From Amphibalanus amphitrite (Eukaryota; Arthropoda; Thecostraca; Balanomorpha; Balanidae): a DNA stretch of 64,000 nt. Position 1 is the first letter of the stretch. Each line of letters begins with the position of its first letter. Below the pieces are notes generated by a model that saw only the letters and a list, made by a program, of their open reading frames with translations, was not told the origin of the DNA and ran no database searches. The DNA lies in NCBI RefSeq assembly GCF_019059575.1, contig NW_024882876.1:1-64000 (forward strand), in the 5' to 3' direction. Position numbers and translations under genes: made by a program. Below, one piece after another: positions 1-13,744 of this stretch.

Positions 1-2950
1 GCAATATGCACATCATTGGAAAGAGCGTAATTTCCCACCAACAAAACCCAATAACATTTTCGATGGGCCCCCTGGGCCCACGGGACCCAATTGAAATTTG
101 GGGCCCAATGGACGGCCCCTACGATTTTCTTCAAAATTTGCACAGACACTCTCCTGGGCCCCTCTTTCAATCTGGCTGAAGAAAACCTACCGGGAATCCA
201 AGGAAGGGGCCCAAGAGGGCCCCAAAGAGGCCCTTTCTAAGTATTGCCCCTAATTTCCGCGACCCAACCCCGGCATATGCACATCATTGGAAAGAGCGTA
301 ATTTCCCAAACAAAAACCCAAGTAACATTTTTCGATGGGGCCCACCTGGGGGCCCACGGACCCAATTGAAATTGGGGCCCAGGGGCGGGGCCCCTACGAT
401 TTTCTTCAAAATTTGCAGCAACCTCTCCTGGCCCCCTCTTCAATCTGGCTGAAGAACCTACCGGGAATCCAAAGGAAGGGGCCCAAAGAGGCCCTTTCTA
501 AGTATTGCCCCTAATTTCGCGGACCAACCCCGGCAATATGCACATCATTGGAAAGAGCGTAATTTCCCAAACAAAAAACCCAAGTAACATTTTTCGATGG
601 GCGCCACCGGCCCACGACCCAATTGAAATTTGGGGCCCAATGGGGCGGCCCCTACGATTTTCTTCAAAATTTGCACAGACACTCTCCTGGGCCCCCTCTT
701 CAATCTGGCTGAAGAACCTACCGGAATCCAAGGAAGGGGCCCAAAGAGGGCCCCAAAGAGGCCCTTTCTAAGTATTGCCCCTAATTTCGCGACCAACCCG
801 GCCAATATGCACATCATTGGAAAGAGCGTAATTTCCCAACAAAAAACCCAAGTAACATTTTTCGATGGGGCCCACCTGGGTCCCACGGACCCAATTGAAA
901 TTTGGGGCCCAATGGGCGGCCCCTACGATTTTCTTCAAAAATTTGCACAGACACTCTCCTGGGCCCCCTTCATCTGGCTGAAGAAACCTACCGGGGAATC
1001 CAAAGGAAGGCCCAAAGAGGGCCCCAAAGAGGCCCGTTTCTAAGTATTGCCCCTAATTTCGCGACCAACCCCGGCAATATGCACATCATTGGAAAGAGCG
1101 TAATTTCCCAACAAAAACCCAAGTAACATTTTTCGATGGGGCCCACCTGGGCCCACGGGACCACAATTGAAATTTGGGGCCCAATGGGCGGCCCCGATTT
1201 TCTTCAAATTTGCCAGACACTCTCCTGGGGCCCCCTCTTCAATCTGGCTGAAGAAACCTACCGGGAATCCAAAGGAAGGCCCCAAGAGGGCCCCAAAGAG
1301 GCCCTTTCTAGTATTGCCCCTAATTTGCGACCAACCCCGGCAATATGCACATCATTGGAAAGAGCGTAATTTCCCAACAAAAAAAACCCCAAGTAACTTT
1401 TTCGATGGGCCCACCTGGGGCCCACGGGACCCAATTGAAATTTGGGCCCAATGGGGCGGCCCCTACGATTTTCTTCAAAATTTGCACAGACACTCTCCTG
1501 GGCCCCCTCTTCAATCTGAAGAACCTCTACCGGGGAATCCAAAGGAAAAGGGCCCCAAAGACCCTTTCTAAGTATTGCCCCTAATTTCGCGACCAACCCC
1601 GGCAATATGCACATCATTGGAAAGAGCGTAATTTCCCAAACAAAAACCAAGTAACATTTTTCGATGGGGCCCACCTGGGGCCCACGGGACCCAATTGAAA
1701 TTTGGGCCCAATGGGCGGCCCCTACGATTTTCTTCAAAATTTGCACAGACACTCTCCTGGGCCCCCTTCAATCTGGCTGAAGAACCTACCGGGGAATCCA
1801 AAGGAAGGGGCCCAAAGAGGGCCCCAAGAGGCCCTTTCTAATATTGCCCCTAATTCGTCGCGACCACCCCGGCAATATGCACATCATTGGAAAGAGCGTA
1901 ATTTCCCAAACAAAAACCAAGTAACATTTTTCGATGGGCCCACCTGGGCCCACGGACCCAATTGAAATTTGGGGCCCAATGGGCGGCCCCTACGATTTTC
2001 TTCAAATTTGCACAGACACTCTCCTGGGCCCCTCTTCAATCTGGCTGAAGAAACCTACCGGGAATCCAAAGGAAGGGGCCCAAAGAGGGCCCCAAAGAGG
2101 CCCTTTCTAAGTATTGCCCCTAATTTCGCGACCAACCCCGGCAAATGCCATCATTGGAAAGAGCGTAATTTCCCAAACAAAAACCCAAGTAACATTTTTC
2201 GATGGGCCCACCTGGGGCCCACGGGACCCAATTGAAATTTGGGGCCCAATGGGGCGGCCCCTACGATTTTCTTCAAAATTTGCACAGACACTCTCCTGGG
2301 CCCCCTCTTCAATCTGGCTGAAGAAACCTACGGGGAATCCAAAGGAAGGGGCCCAAAGAGGGCCCCAAAGCCCTTTTAAGTATTGCCCCTAATTTCGCGA
2401 CCAACCCCGGCAATATGCACCATGGAAAGAGCGTAATTTCCCAAAACAAAAAACCCAAGTAACATTTTTCGATGGGGCCCACCTGGGCCCACGGACCCAA
2501 TTGAAATTTGGGGCCCAATGGGGCGGCCCCTACGATTTCTTCAAAATTGCACAGACACCTCTCCTGGGCCCCCTCTCAATCTGGCTGAAGAAACACCGGG
2601 GAATCCAAAGGAAGGGGCCCAAAGAGGCCCCAAAGAGGCCCTTTCTAAGTATTGCCCTAATTTCGCGACCAACCCCAATATAGCACATCATTGGAAGAGC
2701 GTAATTTCCCAAACAAAACCCAAGTACATTTTTCGATGGGGCCCACCTGGGCCCACGGGACCCAATTGAAATTTGGGGCCCAATGGGCGGCCCCTACGAT
2801 TTTCTTCAAATTTGCACAGACACTCTCCTGGGCCCCCTCTTCAATCTGGCTGAAGAAACCTACCGGGGAATCCAAAGGAAGGGGCCCAAAGAGGGCCCCA
2901 AAGAGGCCCTTTCTAAGTATTGCCCCTAATTTCGCGACCAACCCCTGGCA
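1..2950 (+). other. Indel-rich end of the satellite array, possibly unpolished sequence
   Basis: In this stretch the spacing of the TGCACATCATTGG landmark is about 261-272 bp, not 278. The missing bases lie mostly in G, C and A runs. Further right the same runs have constant length. This pattern is typical of uncorrected long-read errors at a contig end, although genuine decay of edge monomers is possible. Confidence 0.6.
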
Positions 2951-5900
2951 ATATGCACATCATTGGAAAGAGCGTAATTTCCCAAACAAAAAACCCAGTA
3001 ACATTTTTCGATGGGGCCCACCTGGGGCCCACGGGACCCAATTGAAATTTGGGGCCCAATGGGGCGGCCCCTACGATTTTCTTCAAAATTTGCACAGACA
3101 CTCTCCTGGGCCCCCTCTTCAATCTGGCTGAAGAAACCTACCGGGGAATCCAAAGGAAGGGGCCCAAAGAGGGCCCCAAAGAGGCCCTTTCTAAGTATTG
3201 CCCCTAATTTCGCGACCAACCCCGGCAATATGCACATCATTGGAAAGAGCGTAATTCCCAAACAAAAAACCCAATTAACATTTTTCGATGGGGCCCACCT
3301 GGGGCCCACGGGACCCAATTGAAATTTGGGGCCCAATGGGGCGGCCCCTACGATTTTCTTCAAAATTTGCACAGACACTCTCCTGGGCCCCCTCTTCAAT
3401 CTGGCTGAAGAAACCTACCGGGGAATCCAAAGGAAGGGGCCCAAAGAGGGCCCCAAAGAGGCCCTTTCTAAGTATTGCCCCTAACTTTGCGACCAACCCC
3501 GGCAATATGCACATCATTGGAAAGAGCGTAATTTCCCAAACAAAAAACCCAAGTAACATTTTTCGATGGGGCCCACCTGGGGCCCACGGGACCCAATTGA
3601 AATTTGGGGCCCAATGGGGCGGCCCCTACGATTTTCTTCAAAATTTGCACAGACACTCTCCTGGGCCCCCTCTTCAATCTGGCTGAAGAAACCTACCGGG
3701 GAATACAAAGGAAGGGGCCCAAAGAGGGCCCCAAAGAGGCCCTTTCTAAGTATTGCCCCTAATTTCGCGACCAACCCCGGCAATATGCACATCATTGGAA
3801 AGAGCGTAATTTCCCAACAAAAAAACCCAAGTAACATTTTTCGATGGGGCCCACCTGGGGCCCACGGGACCCAATTGAAATTTGTGGCCCAATGGGGCGG
3901 CCCCTACGATTTTCTTCAAAATTTGCACAGACACTCTCCTGGGCCCCCTCTTCAATCTGGCTGAAGAAACCTACCGGGGAATCCAAAGGAAGGGGCCCAA
4001 AGAGGGCCCCAAAGAGGCCCTTTCTAAGTATTGCCCCTAATTTCGCGACCAACCCCGGCAATATGCACATCATTGGAAAGAGCGTAATTTCCCAAAAAAA
4101 AAACCCAAGTAACATTTTTCGATGGGGCCCACCTGGGGCCCACGGGACCCAATTGAAATTTGGGGCCCAATGGGGCGGCCCCTACGATTTTCTTCAAAAT
4201 TTGCACAGACACTCTCCTGGCCCCCTCTTCAATCTGGCTGAAGAAACCTACCGGGGAATCCAAAGGAAGGGGCCCAAAGAGGGCCCCAAAGAGGCCCTTT
4301 CTAAGTATTGCCCCTAACTTTGCGACCAACCCCGGCAATATGCACATCATTGGAAAGAGCGTAATTTCGCAAACAAAAAACCCAAGTAACATTTTTCGAT
4401 GGGGCCCACCTGGGGCCCACGGGACCCAATTGAAATTTGGGGCCCAATGGGGCGGCCCCTACGATTTTCTTCAAAATTTGCACAGACACTCTCCTGGGCC
4501 CCCTCTTCAATCTGGCTGAAGAAACCTACCGGGGAATCCAAAGGAAGGGGCCCAAAGAGGGCCCCAAAGAGGCCCTTTCTAAGTATTGCCCCTAATTTCG
4601 CGACTAACCCCGGCAATATGCACATCATTGGAAAGAGCGTAATTTCCCAAAAAAAAACCCAAGTAACATTTTTCGATGGGGCCCACCTGGGGCCCACGGG
4701 ACCCAATTGAAATTTGGGGCCCAATGGGGCGGCCCCTACGATTTTCTTCAAAATTTGCACAGACACTCTCCTGGGCCCCCTCTTCAATCTGGCTGAAGAA
4801 ACCTACCGGGGAATCCAAAGGAAGGGGCCCAAAGAGGGCCCCAAAGAGGCCCTTTCTAAGTATTGCCCCTAATTTCGCGACCAACCCCGGCAATATGCAC
4901 ATCATTGGAAAGAGCGTAATTTCCCAAACAAAAAACCCAAGTAACATTTTTCGATGGGGCCCACCTGGGGCCCACGGGACCCAATTGAAATTTGGGGCCC
5001 AATGGGGCGGCCCCTACGATTTTCTTCAAAATTTGCACAGACACTCTCCTGGGCCCCCTCTTCAATCTGGCTGAAGAAACCTACCGGGGAATCCAAAGGA
5101 AGGAGCCCAAAGAGGGCCCCAAAGAGGCCCTTTCTAAGTATTGCCCCTAATTTCGCGACCAACCCCGGCAATATGCACATCATTGGAAAGAGCGTAATTT
5201 CCCAAACAAAAAACCCAAGTAACATTTTTCGATGGGGCCCACCTGGGGCCCACGGGACCCAATTGAAATTTGGGGACCAATGGGGCGGCCCCTACGATTT
5301 TCTTCAAAATTTGCACAGACACTCTCCTGGGCCCCCTCTTCAATCTGGCTGAAGAAACCTACCGGGGAATCCAAAGGAAGGGGCCCAAAGAGGGCCCCAA
5401 AGAGGCCCTTTCTAAGTATTGCCCCTAACTTTGCGACCAACCCCAGCAATATGCACATCATTGGAAAGAGCGTAATTTCCCAAACAAAAACCCAAGTAAC
5501 ATTTTTCGATGGGGCCCACCTGGGGCCCACGGGACCCAATTGAAATTTGGGGCCCAATGGGGCGGCCCCTACGATTTTCTTCAAAATTTGCACAGACACT
5601 CTCCTGGGCCCCCTCTTCAATCTGGCTGAAGAAACCTACCGGGGAATCCAAAGGAAGGGGCCCAAAGAGGGCCCCAAAGAGGCCCTTTCTAAGTATTGCC
5701 CCTAACTTTGCGACCAACCCCAGCAATATGCACATCATTGGAAAGAGCGTAATTTCCCAAACAAAAAACCCAAGTAACATTTTTCGATGGGGCCCACCTG
5801 GGGCCCACGGGACCCAATTGAAATTTGGGGCCCAATGGGGCGGCCCCTACGATTTTCTTCAAAATTTGCACAGACACTCTCCTGGGCCCCCTCTTCAATC

Positions 5901-8900
5901 TGGCTGAAGAAACCTACCGGGGAATCCAAAGGAAGGGGCCCAAAGAGGGCCCCAAAGAGGCCCTTTCTAAGTATTGCCCCTAATTTCGCGACCAACCCCG
6001 GCAATATGCACATCATTGGAAAGAGCGTAATTTCCCAAACAAAAAACCCAAGTAACATTTTCGATGGGGCCCACCTGGGGCCCACGGGACCCAATTGAAA
6101 TTTGGGGCCCAATGGGGCGGCCCCTACGATTTTCTTCAAAATTTGCACAGACACTCTCCTGGCCCCCTCTTCAATCTGGCTGAAGAAACCTACCGGGGAA
6201 TCCAAAGGAAGGGCCCAAGAGGGCCCCAAAGAGGCCCTTTTTAAGTATTGCCCCTAATTTCGCGACCAACCCCGGCAATATGCACATCATTGGAAAGAAC
6301 GTAATTTCCCAAACAAAAAACCCAAGTAACATTTTTCTATGGGGCCCACCTGGGGCCCACGGGACCCAATTGAAATTTGGGGCCCAATGGGGCGGCCCCT
6401 ACGATTTTCTTCAAAATTTGCACAGACACTCTCCTGGGCCCCCTCTTCAATCTGGCTGAAGAAACCTACCGGGGAATCCAAAGGAAGGGGCCCAAAGAGG
6501 GCCCCAAAGAGGCCCTTTCTAAGTATTGCCCCTAATTTCGCGACCAACCCCGGCAATATGCACATCATTGGAAAGAGCGTAATTTCCCAAACAAAAAACC
6601 CAAGTAACATTTTCGATGGGGCCCACCTGGGGCCCACGGGACCCAATTGAAATTTGGGGCCCAATGGGGCGGCCCCTACGATTTTCTTCAAAATTTGCAC
6701 AGACACTCTCCTGGGGCCCCTCTTCAATCTGGCTGAAGAAACCTACCGGGGAATCCAAAGGAAGGGGCCCAAAGAGGGCCCCAAAGAGGCCCTTTCTAAG
6801 TATTGCCCCTAATTTCGCGACCAACCCTGGCAATATGCACATCATTGGAAAGAGCGTAATTTCCCAAACAAAAAACCCAAGTAACATTTTTCGATGGGGC
6901 CCACCTGGGGCCCACGGGACCCAATTGAAATTTGGGGCCCAATGGGGCGGCCCCTACGATTTTCTTCAAAATTTGCACAGACACTCTCCTGGGCCCCCTC
7001 TTCAATCTGGCTGAAGAAACCTACCGGGGAATCCAAAGGAAGGGGCCCAAAGAGGGCCCCAAAGAGGCCCTTTCTAAGTATTGCCCCTAATTTCGCGACC
7101 AACCCCGGAAATATGCACATCATTGGAAAGAGCGTAATTTCCCAAACAAAAAACCCAATTAACATTTTTCGATGGGGCCCACCTGGGGCCCACGGGACCC
7201 AATTGAAATTTGGGGCCCAATGGGGCGGCCCCTACGATTTTCTTCAAAATTTGCACAGACACTCTCCTGGGCCCCCTCTTCAATCTGGCTGAAGAAACCT
7301 ACCGGGGAATCCAAAGGAAGGGGCCCAAAGAGGGCCCCAAAGAGGCCCTTTCTAAGTATTGCCCCTAACTTTGCGACCAACCCCGGCAATATGCACATCA
7401 TTGGAAAGAGCGTAATTTCCCAAACAAAAAACCCAAGTAACATTTTTCGATGGGGCCCACCTGGGGCCCACGGGACCCAATTGAAATTTGGGGCCCAATG
7501 GGGCGGCCCCTACGATTTTCTTCAAAATTTGCACAGACACTCTCCTGGGCCCCCTCTTCAATCTGGCTGAAGAAACCTACCGGGGAATACAAAGGAAGGG
7601 GCCCAAAGAGGGCCCCAAAGAGGCCCTTTCTAAGTATTGCCCCTAATTTCGCGACCAACCCCGGCAATATGCACATCATTGGAAAGAGCGTAATTTCCCA
7701 AACAAAAAACCCAAGTAACATTTTTCGATGGGGCCCACCTGGGGCCCACGGGACCCAATTGAAATTTGTGGCCCAATGGGGCGGCCCCTACGATTTTCTT
7801 CAAAATTTGCACAGACACTCTCCTGGGCCCCCTCTTCAATCTGGCTGAAGAAACCTACCGGGGAATCCAAAGGAAGGGGCCCAAAGAGGGCCCCAAAGAG
7901 GCCCTTTCTAAGTATTGCCCCTAATTTCGCGACCAACCCCGGCAATATGCACATCATTTGAAAGAGCGTAATTTCCCAAAAAAAAACCCAAGTAACATTT
8001 TTCGATGGGGCCCACCTGGGGCCCACGGGACCCAATTGAAATTTGGGGCCCAATGGGGCGGCCCCTACGATTTTCTTCAAAATTTGCACAGACACTCTCC
8101 TGGCCCCCCTCTTCAATCTGGCTGAAGAAACCTACCGGGGAATCCAAAGGAAGGGGCCCAAAGAGGGCCCCAAAGAGGCCCTTTCTAAGTATTGCCCCTA
8201 ACTTTGCGACCAACCCCGGCAATATGCACATCATTGGAAAGAGCGTAATTTCCCAAACAAAAAACCCAAGTAACATTTTTCGATGGGGCCCACCTGGGGC
8301 CCACGGGACCCAATTGAAATTTGGGGCCCAATGGGGCGGCCCCTACGATTTTCTTCAAAATTTGCACAGACACTCTCCTGGGCCCCCTCTTCAATCTGGC
8401 TGAAGAAACCTACCGGGGAATCCAAAGGAAGGCGCCCAAAGAGGGCACCAAAGAGGCCCTTTCTAAGTATTGCCCCTAATTTCGCGACTAACCCCGGCAA
8501 TATGCACATCATTGGAAAGAGCGTAATTTCCCAAAAAAAAACCCAAGTAACATTTTTCGATGGGGCCCACCTGGGGCCCACGGGACCCAATTGAAATTTG
8601 GGGCCCAATGGGGCGGCCCCTACGATTTTCTTCAAAATTTGCACAGACACTCTCCTGGGCCCCCTCTTCAATCTGGCTGAAGAAACCTACCGGGGAATCC
8701 AAAGGAAGGGGCCCAAAGAGGGCCCCAATGAGGCCCTTTCTAAGTATTGCCCCTAATTTCGCGACCAACCCCGGCAATATGCACATCATTGGAAAGAGCG
8801 TAATTTCCCAAACAAAAAACCCAAGTAACATTTTTCGATGGGGCCCACCTGGGGCCCACGGGACCCAATTCAAATTTGGGGCCCAATGGGGCGGCCCCTA

Positions 8901-10338
8901 CGATTTTCTTCAAAATTTGCACAGACACTCTCCTTGGCCCCCTCTTCAATCTGGCTGAAGAAACCTACCGGGGAATCCAAAGGAAGGGGCCCAAAGAGGG
9001 CCCCAAAGAGGCCCTTTCTAAGTATTGCCCCTAACTTTGCGACCAACCCCGGCAATATGCACATCATTGGAAAGAGCGTAATTTCCCAAACAAAAAACCC
9101 AAGTAACATTTTTCGATCGGGCCCACCTGGGGCCCACGGGACCCAATTGAAATTTGGGGCCCAATGGGGCGGCCCCTACGATTTTCTTCAAAATTTGCAC
9201 AGACACTCTCCTGGGCCCCCTCTTCAATCTGGCTGAAGAAACCTACCGGGGAATCCAAAGGAAGGGGCCCAAAGAGGGCCCCAAAGAGGCCCTTTCTAAG
9301 TATTGCCCCTAATTTCGCGACCAACCCCGGCAATATGCACATCATTGGAAAGAGCGTAATTTCCCAAACAAAAAACCCAAGTAACATTTTTCGATGGGGC
9401 CCACCTGGGGCCCACGGGACCCAATTGAAATTTGGGGCCCAATGGGGCGGCCCCTACGATTTTCTTCAAAATTTGCACAGACACTCTCCTGGCCCCCTCT
9501 TCAATCTGGCTGGAGAAACCTACCGGGGAATCCAAAGGAAGGGGCCCAAAGAGGGCCCCAAAGAGGCCCTTTCTAAGTATTGCCCCTAATTTCGCGACCA
9601 ACCCCGGCAATATGCACATCATTGGAAAGAGCGTAATTTCCCAAACAAAAAACCCAAGTAACATTTTTCGATGGGGCCCACCTGGGGCCCACGGGACCCA
9701 ATTGAAATTTGGGGCCCAATGGGGCGGCCCCTACGATTTTCTTCAAAATTTGCACAGACACTCTCCTGGGCCCCCTCTTCAATCTGGCTGAGGAAACCTA
9801 CCGGGGAATCCAAAGGAAGGGGCCCAAAGAGGGCCCCAAAGAGGCCCTTTCTAAGTATTGCCCCTAATTTCGCGACCAACCCCGGCAATATGCACATCAT
9901 TGGAAAGAGCGTAATTTCCCAAACAAAAAACCCAAGTAACATTTTTCGATGGGGCCCACCTGGGGCCCACGGGACCCAATTGAAATTTGGGGCCCAATGG
10001 GGCGGCCCCTACGATTTTCTTCAAAATTTGCACAGACACTCTCCTGGGCCCCCTCTTCAATCTGGCTGAAGAAACCTACCGGGGAATCCAAAGGAAGGGG
10101 CCCAAAGAGGGCCCCAAAGAGGCCCTTTCTAAGTATTGCCCCTAATTTTGCGACCAACCCCGGCAATATGCACATCATTGGAAAGAGCGTAATTTCCCAA
10201 ACAAAAAACCCAAGTAACATTTTTCGATGGGGCCCACGGGACCCAATTGAAATTTGGGGCCCAATGGGGCGGCCCCTACGATTTTCTTCAAAATTTGCAC
10301 AGACACTCTCCTGGGCCCCCTCTTCAATCTGGCTGAGG
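1..10338 (+). repeat. 278-bp GGGCCC-rich satellite array, direct orientation
   Basis: About 37 tandem copies of a unit of roughly 278 bp. Landmarks such as ATGCACATCATTGG and CCTACGATTTTCTTCAAAA recur at this spacing. Units from about 3,000 onward are nearly identical, with scattered single-base variants (TTTCGCGACC versus TTTGCGACC). The unit is full of GGGCCC-type palindromes. Because 278 is not a multiple of three, frames stay open for about 130 codons in several registers on both strands. These frames are satellite artefacts and not genes. The array runs off the left edge of the window. Confidence 0.97.
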
Positions 10339-10370
10339 AAGGGGGCCTTTTTGAGAAAAAGAAAAAGAGA
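10339..10370. other. Satellite inversion junction
   Basis: A direct monomer breaks off after CTGGCTGAGG. About 32 bp of A/G-rich filler follow (GAGAAAAAGAAAAAGAGA), and then the reverse complement of the monomer begins with GCCTCTTTGGGGCCC. The array therefore turns around at this point. Confidence 0.9.
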
Positions 10371-11719
10371 GCCTCTTTGGGGCCCTCTTTGGGCCCCTTC
10401 CTTTGGATTCCCCGGTAGGTTTCTTCAGCCAGATTGAAGAGGGGGCCCAGGAGAGTGTCTGTGCAAATTTTGAAGAAAATCGTAGGGGCCGCCCCATTGG
10501 GCCCCAAATTTCAATTGGGTCCCGTAGGCCCCAGGTGGGCCCCATCGAAAAATGTTACTTGGGTTTTTTGTTTGGGAAATTACGCTCTTTCCAATGATGT
10601 GCATATTGCCGGGGTTGGTCGCGAAATTAGGGGCAATACTTAGAAAGGGCCTCTTTGGGGCCCTCTTTGGGCCCCTTCCTTTGGATTCCCCGGTAGGTTT
10701 CTTCAGCCAGATTGAAGAGGGGGCCCAGGAGAGTGTCTGTGCAAATTTTGAAGAAAATCGTAGGGGCCGCCCCATTGGGCCCCAAATTTCAATTGGGTCC
10801 CGTGGGCCCCAGGTGGGCCCCATCGAAAAATGTTACTTGGGTTTTTTGTTTGGGAAATTACGCTCTTTCCAATGATGTGCATATTGCCGGGGTTGGTCGC
10901 AAAGTTAGGGGCAATACTTAGAAAGGGCCTCTTTGGGGCCCTCTTTGGGCCCCTTCCTTTGGATTCCCCGGTAGGTTTCTTCAGCCAGATTGAAGAGGGG
11001 GCCCAGGAGAGTGTCTGTGCAAATTTTGAAGAAAATCGTAGGGGCCGCCCCATTGGGCCCCAAATTTCAATTGGGTCCCGTGGGCCCCAGGTGGGCCCCA
11101 TCGAAAAATGTTACTTGGGTTTTTTGTTTGGGAAATTACGCTCTTTCCAATGATGTGCATATTGCCGGGGTTGGTCGCGAAATTAGGGGCAATACTTAGA
11201 AAGGGCCTCTTTGGGGCCCTCTTTGGGCCCCTTCCTTTGGATTCCCCGGTAGGTTTCTTCAGCCAGATTGAAGAGGGGGCCCAGGAGAGTGTCTGTGCAA
11301 ATTTTGAAGAAAATCGTAGGGGCCGCCCCATTGGGCCCCAAATGTCAATTGGGTCCCGTGGGCCCCAGGTGGGCCCCATCGAAAAATGTTACTTGGGTTT
11401 TTTGTTTGGGAAATTACGCTCTTTCCAATGATGTGCATATTGCCGGGGTTGGTCGCGAAATTAGGGGCAATACTTAGAAAGGGCCTCTTTGGGGCCCTCT
11501 TTGGGCCCCTTCCTTTGGATTCCCCGGTAGGTTTCTTCAGCCAGATTGAAGAGGGGGCCCAGGAGAGTGTCTGTGCAAATTTTGAAGAAAATCGTAGGGG
11601 CCGCCCCATTGGGCCCCAAATTTCAATTGGGTCCCGTGGGCCCCAGGTGGGCCCCATCGAAAAATGTTACTTGGGTTTTTTGTTTGGGAAATTACGCTCT
11701 TTCCAATGATGTGCATATT
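10371..11719 (-). repeat. 278-bp satellite array, inverted orientation
   Basis: Almost five monomers lie in reverse-complement orientation to the left array. They carry distinctive variants, such as CCCGTAGGCCC in the first unit and AAATGTCAATT in a later one. The same variants recur at 23,805-25,018. The array ends in a degraded monomer at the ATGTGCATATTGC landmark. Confidence 0.95.
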
Positions 11720-13595
11720 GCTGGATTTTGTCGATGTTATAGGCCTGAAATTGTTGAAAACGTTTATTTATGCCCCGAGGGCATACTCCCGGGCCCATAT
11801 ATTTGAAGCTGTTTTGTTCGGTTCAGGGGGGCGCTAGCCCCCTAAATTTGGTACCGTTGCATGTAAAATTTTGTCCTCTTTCGAATGACGTGCATTTTTA
11901 GCTGTTTTGACGGCTAGAAGTAGGGTTTTCAAAGTTCGTCGATTGTGCCCTGAGGGCATACTGTTTTTTGGGATTTGTGGCCCCCCTGATGGATTCCCCG
12001 CATTTTGGCACTAGGATTTTCGATAGAGGACACCATTCTGCACCTCTCCACCAAAATTCAGCGAAATCGTAGGGGCCGTCGATCCCTGCTGAATCCCTGC
12101 TGAACCCCTGCTGAATCCCTGCTAACTTCCGTTACATGCAGCATATTTACGTCTGGACAACGAGTTGCGTTGGAGAGGCCGGAAATAGTGGCGATTTCAG
12201 GACCGCAATAATGGACCGTCATTGGAGTGATTCTTTTTTTAAACGTGCACGGTTTTTAGCCGAAATTTAGTTCTTACTACAAAATATTTTGTAATTGGAT
12301 TTTGGCCGAGAATGAATACCATCAGGGCTTATTTTTTACTGTCACTGTATTTTGTCCAGAAGCATATAGTGCTGTTTTATTGCAGTTTTTGCGCGTTTGT
12401 TACAAAATATGAAGCGAACCTGCAAAAAAGTTCCAAGTAACGTTGATGTATATCGCAAAATATCATATTGACCTCAAGTTCATCCGTTCCTTCCATGATT
12501 GACTAGACAGTTTAACACATTTCAATTTTATCTTGGATCAATCAGAGGTGTCCTTGTTATCAGTGCCAACTGCCAGAGGTTAACTTGAAGGGAAGCTATG
12601 ATAATTGCTCTTGTCCATGTCCCTCCACTCACACTAAGAAGAAGTTATTACATATTTTGGTTTGTGTATTCCAAGAGGAGAGAGAAGTGGGAACTATTTT
12701 CTTTGCGGCTTCATGTCGAATTGAAGATGGATCATTAAATTTTCAAGGCGTTGATTAACCAGGGATTTAGTCTTTCTCGTACATAAGCAGTGGCTAAGAA
12801 GAAAAAGTTAATCATACCTTGTCCTGAAGTTCAGTCATCTTACTTCAACTCAAACTTTGCAGCAAGATCCCCAAGGACAGATGATATATTGTATACCCAT
12901 CCTGTAAATCAAAGTTTTTTGTGCCTGCAAAGGCTTAAGTTATTTGTTGTGTGCTCGGAGTGAGGCTATGGGCGTTTTGTTGAATGTTTATGCGGAAATT
13001 GAATATACCTAACTGTGACCCTGTGATTGTTTGTATATTTACTACAGTCAAACAGCATATTCAAATAATTTACTCACCTAGCTCATCTCATAGCTGTACC
13101 CCGCAGGATTTGTACTTATTGATGTCTCGAGCAGGAACAAAGCACTAAACTAGCTTAGTTATCATTTCCCACATTTTTCTGAGCGTCAAACATGGCATAC
13201 AGCAGTGCAGAGCAGCTTCAGAGAAGAAACACTTAAAATGCACAGACTCGCACCAGCCACCCAATGAGCCAGTTCCTCATTTGGCTGCTGTTACCCTGGA
13301 TGTGGTTTGGCAAGGTGAGCTAACTGTTGTCAAGTTGAAGGTTAGGAGGTAAGATTGAGTTAGGGTGAGTACCTAGTACCTGTAACTGGGTGCTAATGCT
13401 ATGGTCTTGGGTAAGTTGCAAATAAGTGTGATGATTGAGGTTAGGTCAGGTTAGTCAGGTATGAATTGATCAGGTCACATTTTTATGGACACTTGGCAAA
13501 TTAGAAAAAACTAGCATGACCTAATCTTAGCTAACCCAACTATGCCTACATAACTACTAAACTACTGAGCACCTACCGAAATTGTGCCTACATCT
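11720..13595. other. AT-rich non-coding DNA with diverged satellite-like remnants
   Basis: No gene is evident. The first 380 bp contain blurred counterparts of satellite landmarks: CTTTCGAATGACGTGCAT against CTTTCCAATGATGTGCAT, TGGATTCCCCG, and AAATCGTAGGGGCCG. This suggests decayed or ancestral monomers. Near 12,090 a short array of ATCCCTGCTGA-like units is present. A motif around TTTACGTCTGGACAACGAGT at about 12,137-12,165 recurs inverted near 34,632-34,660. The rest is AT-rich and shows nothing recognisable. The segment is repeated at 25,017-26,892. Confidence 0.7.
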
Positions 13596-13692
13596 TGTAA
13601 TGTTCAGTTCAAAGCATGTATTCGGCCCAGATACAGGTCTGCCGGGGAAGGATAACACACAGTCACAACATGCACAGGACACATTCGTCACA
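13596..13692 (-). repeat. Element B 97-bp LTR (left duplicate)
   Basis: The sequence starts TGTAATGTTC and ends TTCGTCACA on the plus strand and matches the LTRs at 26,893 and 33,395. A pyrimidine-rich tract (TTCCTCCCCGCC) follows, which is the polypurine tract on the minus strand. This copy belongs to the B fragment interrupted at 14,033. Confidence 0.9.
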
Positions 13693-13744
13693 TTCCTCCC
13701 CGCCATACACCGCCATGTAACATCGTGCGTAGGAACACATGAAG

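Noticed and set aside
1-11700. Many open frames of 60-160 codons on both strands (for example MGPTWGPRDPIEIWG...)
   Set aside because: They recur with the 278-bp monomer in all registers on both strands, with no start context or codon bias of a gene. They are satellite artefacts.
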